Assembly: GCA_015064255.1 (NCBI GenBank)
Contig: SVSP01000028.1
Span: 1-34,281 of the forward strand
Reading direction: 5' to 3'
Source of the DNA: Oscillospiraceae bacterium
Lineage (GTDB): Bacteria; Bacillota; Clostridia; Oscillospirales; CAG-272
DNA: 34,281 nt
The notes under the pieces are model-generated. The model saw only the letters and a list, made by a program, of their open reading frames with translations. It had not been told where the DNA came from and searched no databases. The position numbers and the translations under genes are program-made. Of the stretch, positions 31,139 to 34,281 are shown piece after piece; within the stretch, counting starts at the first letter, position 1; the number at the start of each line of letters is the position of its first letter.

Positions 31139-31615
31139 ATGAAATTCTATATCAAACAAAAGGTGTTTTCATGGGGAGATAAATTTTCTGTGTACGATGC
31201 AAACGGCAACGAGCGTTACTTTGTAAAGGGTGATGTATTTTCTTTCGGAAAAAAACTTCATCTGCTCGACCTCGGCGGAAATGAGATAGCACTTATAGCG
31301 CAGAAGGTATTTTCCTTCCTGCCTACGTACAAAATAAGCAGATACGGAAACGAAATTGCAGAAGTAGTGCGTAATTTCACCTTCTTTAAGCAGGAATACA
31401 GCGTAAAAGGACCCGATTGGCACGTTCAGGGAGATTTCTTCTCACACGAATTTGCAATCTACAATAACGAGCGACAGATAGCTGCCGTTTCAAAAGATTG
31501 GTTTTCGTGGGGTGACGCTTATCTCATTGATATAGATGATGAGGTGGATGCTGTAACCGCGCTCTCTGTCGTTCTTATAATCGATGCGGTAATGGCGCAG
31601 GACGATAATGACTGA
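31139..31615 (+). CDS. LURP-one-related (YxjI-like) protein
   Basis: A 158-residue beta-rich protein. The opening MKFYIKQKVFSWGDKFSVYD followed by repeated strands (VKGDVFSFGKKLHLLDLGGN, then WHVQGDFFSHEFAIYNNERQ) is typical of the LURP-one/Tubby-like family, seen in Bacillus YxjI. No enzymatic role is established. It has no signal peptide. AGAAGGAG precedes ATG. It is the last gene of the 29842-31615 operon, before a group of hairpins. Confidence 0.85.
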   Translation: MKFYIKQKVFSWGDKFSVYDANGNERYFVKGDVFSFGKKLHLLDLGGNEIALIAQKVFSFLPTYKISRYGNEIAEVVRNFTFFKQEYSVKGPDWHVQGDFFSHEFAIYNNERQIAAVSKDWFSWGDAYLIDIDDEVDAVTALSVVLIIDAVMAQDDND

Positions 31616-31620
31616 TAGCA

Positions 31621-31704
31621 CTTAAGGTACTCCGCCCCTTAAGAAACCCCGCCAAGAAACTTTTTGAAAAAAGTTTCTTGGATCTTCAAAAACTTTTCTT
31701 GAAG
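31621..31704. repeat. Block of three consecutive hairpins
   Basis: Stem 1 is CTTAAGG/CCTTAAG (31621-31643). Stem 2 is a perfect 14-bp inverted repeat (CCAAGAAACTTTTT, 31652-31681) with a minimal loop. Stem 3 is CTTCAA/TTGAAG (31684-31704). Stem 2 with the sequence after it resembles, from memory, an intergenic repeat scattered in Clostridia genomes. It likely also acts as terminator in both directions. Confidence 0.65.
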
Positions 31705-31799
31705 TAAAAAATATGTTTACCGAGCGCAACCGATTTTAAAAAAAGTTGTCTTATATAGTGAACAGGTAAATTTTAAATAACACGTGAAAGGATAATGAT

Positions 31800-34064
31800 A
31801 TGTCACTTCTGACTTTAAAGGATATCGGAAAAATATACGTTTCGGAAGGCAACGTTTCGGTCGGAATAAGAGGTGTAAATCTCTCGTTTGACAAAGGTGA
31901 GTTCGTTGCCGTGACCGGTAAATCGGGCTCGGGTAAATCAACGCTTCTGAACGTTATAAGCGGTATGGATTCATACGAGGAGGGCGAGCTTTTTATAGAA
32001 GGTCAGCCAACCTCGCATTATCTGCAAAAAGAGTGGGAAGAGTACCGCGAAAAGTATATTTCATTCATTTTTCAGGACTATAACATAATCGAGAGCTTTA
32101 CGGTTCTTCAAAACGTCGAGCTTTCGCTTATGCACATTGAAGATAAAAAAGAGCGCAGACGCCGCGCGCTTGAGCTTCTCGACCGCGTGGGAATGACCTC
32201 ACACATAAAACAAAAGGGAAGTAAGCTTTCGGGAGGTCAGAAGCAGAGAACGGTAATAGCACGCGCACTCGCAAAGGATAGCCCGATAATACTTGCAGAC
32301 GAGCCTACGGGAAATCTTGACTCGGCAACGTCGGAAGAAATAATCGAGCTTCTGCACGAGGTGTCAAGGGATAAGCTTCTTATAGTTGTTACGCATAACT
32401 TCGAGCAGGTCGAAAAGTGCGCTACACGCCACATACGTGTTTTTGACGGAGCCGTCGAATCCGATCACGTAATTTCCCGCAGCGAAATTTCGTGCAAAGA
32501 AACGGAAGTTAAGGAAAATACGGCAAATAAAAAGAAAAACAGCGATTTCAAAAAGGGACTCACTCTCGGACGCGCAATATTTACGTCAAAGCCGAAGCTG
32601 TCGTTTTTCCTTTGCCTGCTTATGCTGATAGGAACGCTCGGTATTTTTATGGTGACCACTCTCTGCGGGGACGCTTCGATCCTCTTTGAGAAAAACTATA
32701 TGTTTGAGCATATAGACGGCAGAGTAGTTATAACGACTCAGAACGGAGCCGTTATCAGCGAAGAGGAGCTTGAAAATATTGTAAATAAATACGGAGCAAA
32801 GGATTATCTTCACTACGATATACTGCTTGACTCGTATTCGTATTATATGAATTTCAAGTACCAAGGAGAAGATAAATACGTTGAGTTTGCCTATACTTAC
32901 GGTGAGGATTTCGGTGACGATATTATAGGAAGATATCCCGAAAAGAACAACGAAGTTTTGCTCTATATGCCGATATCCTATCAGCCGATGTTCGGAAAGA
33001 ATTCGATCGAGATAAAGAATATATCATACAGCGGAATGGAGCTTAACGTAACGGGAATAAAGTATTATTACGATAATAATATAACTCCGAGATGCCTTTT
33101 CACAAGCGAAGGTTTCCGCACCGTAACCGCACTTCACTATATTTTTACCAGATCAAGTACGAATATTTCGGTAAGGATTTTTGCTTCTGAGGGGTATCTC
33201 ATAAACGAAATACAGCTGTATAACGTTATCCCGTCATTTGATATGGAAGACGGAACTGCTTATATAAATTCGGGAGAATATACAAAATTTGTAAATACTC
33301 TTTACGATAAGAACTGTAAAACACAGATAAACTTTACCGCACAATATTATAACTATGATTATAATAACTACGAAACCTCCCAGAAAGCATTCTCGTTTGT
33401 AAGGCTTATAGAAGATGAAAATATCGTAGATAATGGACCTGTGATAAACGGTTACGCAGGTGAGTATGACGGCTCTGTTTTTATGAGTGTTTCACTTCTT
33501 CGTGAAATATCGGAGGAAGTTCTTGAGCGTGCGTACAGACAGGCGTCGATATTCTTTGAAAACGATAAAGAGGCGCGTATCGCCGCAGAAAAGCTGAAAA
33601 ATGACGGATATATTGCGGTCACGTCGGATACGACCTACACTCCCGACGCTACTACAGTTATAATAGGTCTTATAGCAGGACTGATGGTAGCATTTATGTG
33701 GTTCATAGCGATAGTTTTCCTTGCTTTCTTTATAGGACTTTGCTCAAACAGAACTATAGGCGCGTTCAAGGGCGATATGGCTATAATGCGCTCGATGGGA
33801 ATACCCGTAAAGGTAATTAAGACCGGAATGTACGTGCGTATGCTTATAGCACTTATTCCCGCGTATATTCTTGTTATTGCAACTGCGGTGCTGATATTCA
33901 CTACTCCGAAATTCAATGAGTTCTTTACTTATCTGTATGCTTGGGAATATGCCGTGATATTTGTCGGAATGCTTATTCTTACTTTGCGTATAACACGCGG
34001 TCAGGTAAAGAGGCTCTTTGGCGAAAGCGTGAAGAAATCTCTGAAAGGGGGTGCGGCTGAATGA
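31800..34064 (+). CDS. ABC transporter ATPase fused to FtsX-like permease
   Basis: A 754-residue fusion. The N-terminal ATPase (about 1-225) is of the LolD/MacB type: Walker A GKSGSGKS at 40-47, Q-loop IFQDYNIIE, signature LSGGQKQR with S144, and Walker B ILADEPTGNLD with D167. A membrane segment at about 258-282 is followed by an extracellular part of about 340 residues rich in Tyr and Asn. Three C-terminal membrane segments (about 617-650, 677-700, 713-732) form the FtsX-like core. The order ATPase-TM-ectodomain-3TM is that of MacB-like transporters, which export or sense peptides mechanically rather than import them. GAAAGGATAATG gives the start. The next ABC gene overlaps by 4 nt. Confidence 0.88.
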   Translation: MSLLTLKDIGKIYVSEGNVSVGIRGVNLSFDKGEFVAVTGKSGSGKSTLLNVISGMDSYEEGELFIEGQPTSHYLQKEWEEYREKYISFIFQDYNIIESFTVLQNVELSLMHIEDKKERRRRALELLDRVGMTSHIKQKGSKLSGGQKQRTVIARALAKDSPIILADEPTGNLDSATSEEIIELLHEVSRDKLLIVVTHNFEQVEKCATRHIRVFDGAVESDHVISRSEISCKETEVKENTANKKKNSDFKKGLTLGRAIFTSKPKLSFFLCLLMLIGTLGIFMVTTLCGDASILFEKNYMFEHIDGRVVITTQNGAVISEEELENIVNKYGAKDYLHYDILLDSYSYYMNFKYQGEDKYVEFAYTYGEDFGDDIIGRYPEKNNEVLLYMPISYQPMFGKNSIEIKNISYSGMELNVTGIKYYYDNNITPRCLFTSEGFRTVTALHYIFTRSSTNISVRIFASEGYLINEIQLYNVIPSFDMEDGTAYINSGEYTKFVNTLYDKNCKTQINFTAQYYNYDYNNYETSQKAFSFVRLIEDENIVDNGPVINGYAGEYDGSVFMSVSLLREISEEVLERAYRQASIFFENDKEARIAAEKLKNDGYIAVTSDTTYTPDATTVIIGLIAGLMVAFMWFIAIVFLAFFIGLCSNRTIGAFKGDMAIMRSMGIPVKVIKTGMYVRMLIALIPAYILVIATAVLIFTTPKFNEFFTYLYAWEYAVIFVGMLILTLRITRGQVKRLFGESVKKSLKGGAAE

Positions 34065-34281
34065 TAAAGATCGATGGACTTAATAAGTTTTTCAACAAGG
34101 GAAGACAAAACGAGATACACGTTATAAACGACATAAGTCTTGACCTTCCCGAGCGCGGAATGATCGCTATATTCGGTAAAAGCGGCTGCGGCAAGACCAC
34201 ACTTCTCAACATTATCGGCGGTCTTGATAAATATGCGGGCGGAAGCCTTACCATCGAAGGCAAGGATATCCGCAAAAATAC
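34061..34281 (+). CDS. ABC transporter ATP-binding protein, truncated by window end
   Basis: The first 73 residues are present: MIKIDGLNKFFNKGRQNEIH, then the Walker A FGKSGCGKTTLLN and GGLDKYAGGSLTIEG. This is again a LolD/MacB-type ATPase and probably, like its neighbour, the start of an ATPase-permease fusion. Its ATG overlaps the TGA stop of the previous gene (ATGA) and AAAGGGGG precedes it, so the two are translationally coupled and may work as a heterodimer. Confidence 0.85.
   Translation, partial: MIKIDGLNKFFNKGRQNEIHVINDISLDLPERGMIAIFGKSGCGKTTLLNIIGGLDKYAGGSLTIEGKDIRKN

Overview
The window looks like a chromosomal segment of a low-to-mid GC Gram-positive Clostridia bacterium, probably an uncultured gut lineage near Oscillospiraceae/Christensenellales. 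I infer this from lipoprotein signal peptides, TTGACA-17-TATAAT promoters that often carry an extended TGA before the -10, intrinsic terminators, a YhbD-bactofilin pair, a DUF3899 protein and Firmicutes-type Opp and FtsX-family ABC genes. No rRNA, tRNA, CRISPR array, transposase or phage gene was seen.

Region A (1-6200) is an accessory strip built like a row of gene cassettes. Genes on the + strand (a four-helix-bundle S23/Avd-like protein, a two-part Clostridia hypothetical, a membrane protein, a lipoprotein, then a beta-propeller plus TIM-barrel isomerase pair) mostly carry their own promoter. At five places a 25-nt motif occurs (GGCATC, T-run, GTCAACACGTGCC), usually followed by an intrinsic terminator. 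In three of the terminator-to-promoter gaps sits an unusual array. A heptamer is repeated in one orientation and then in reverse complement, with a small hairpin between successive copies. The heptamer differs between arrays (ATGAAGC, GTGAAAT, GTGATAT) but the architecture is the same, and each array ends at or within 7 nt of a -35 box. This is the most unusual structure in the window.

Region B (3935-8298) holds carbohydrate genes: a LVIVD-like propeller protein, a sugar isomerase/epimerase-type TIM barrel and a GH78 alpha-L-rhamnosidase-like enzyme, followed by a YgjV-family membrane protein (8371-8901).

Region C (9280-18645) is a peptide/oligosaccharide-type Opp ABC importer: a very long lipoprotein binding protein, a hairpin-rich gap, two permeases and two ATPases, then a DUF3899 protein. 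Binding protein, OppC, OppD and OppF are all enlarged; OppD carries about 390 extra residues between Q-loop and signature motif.

Region D (18898-25657) has two tandem paralogous lipoproteins with YD (RHS-type) repeats, an AraC regulator on the minus strand, and a divergent set of a sialidase/BNR-like lipoprotein and two Gfo/Idh/MocA oxidoreductases. The layout suggests a regulated sugar-derivative locus.

Region E (25948-34281) has an ECF-like sigma factor with a long C-terminal extension, a small membrane protein, a decayed oxidoreductase tail on the minus strand, an autoregulated-looking YhbD/MerR gene with a bactofilin, a small pyrophosphatase-like protein, an APH-type kinase, a LURP-one protein, and an ABC ATPase-FtsX fusion followed by a second ABC ATPase cut by the window edge.
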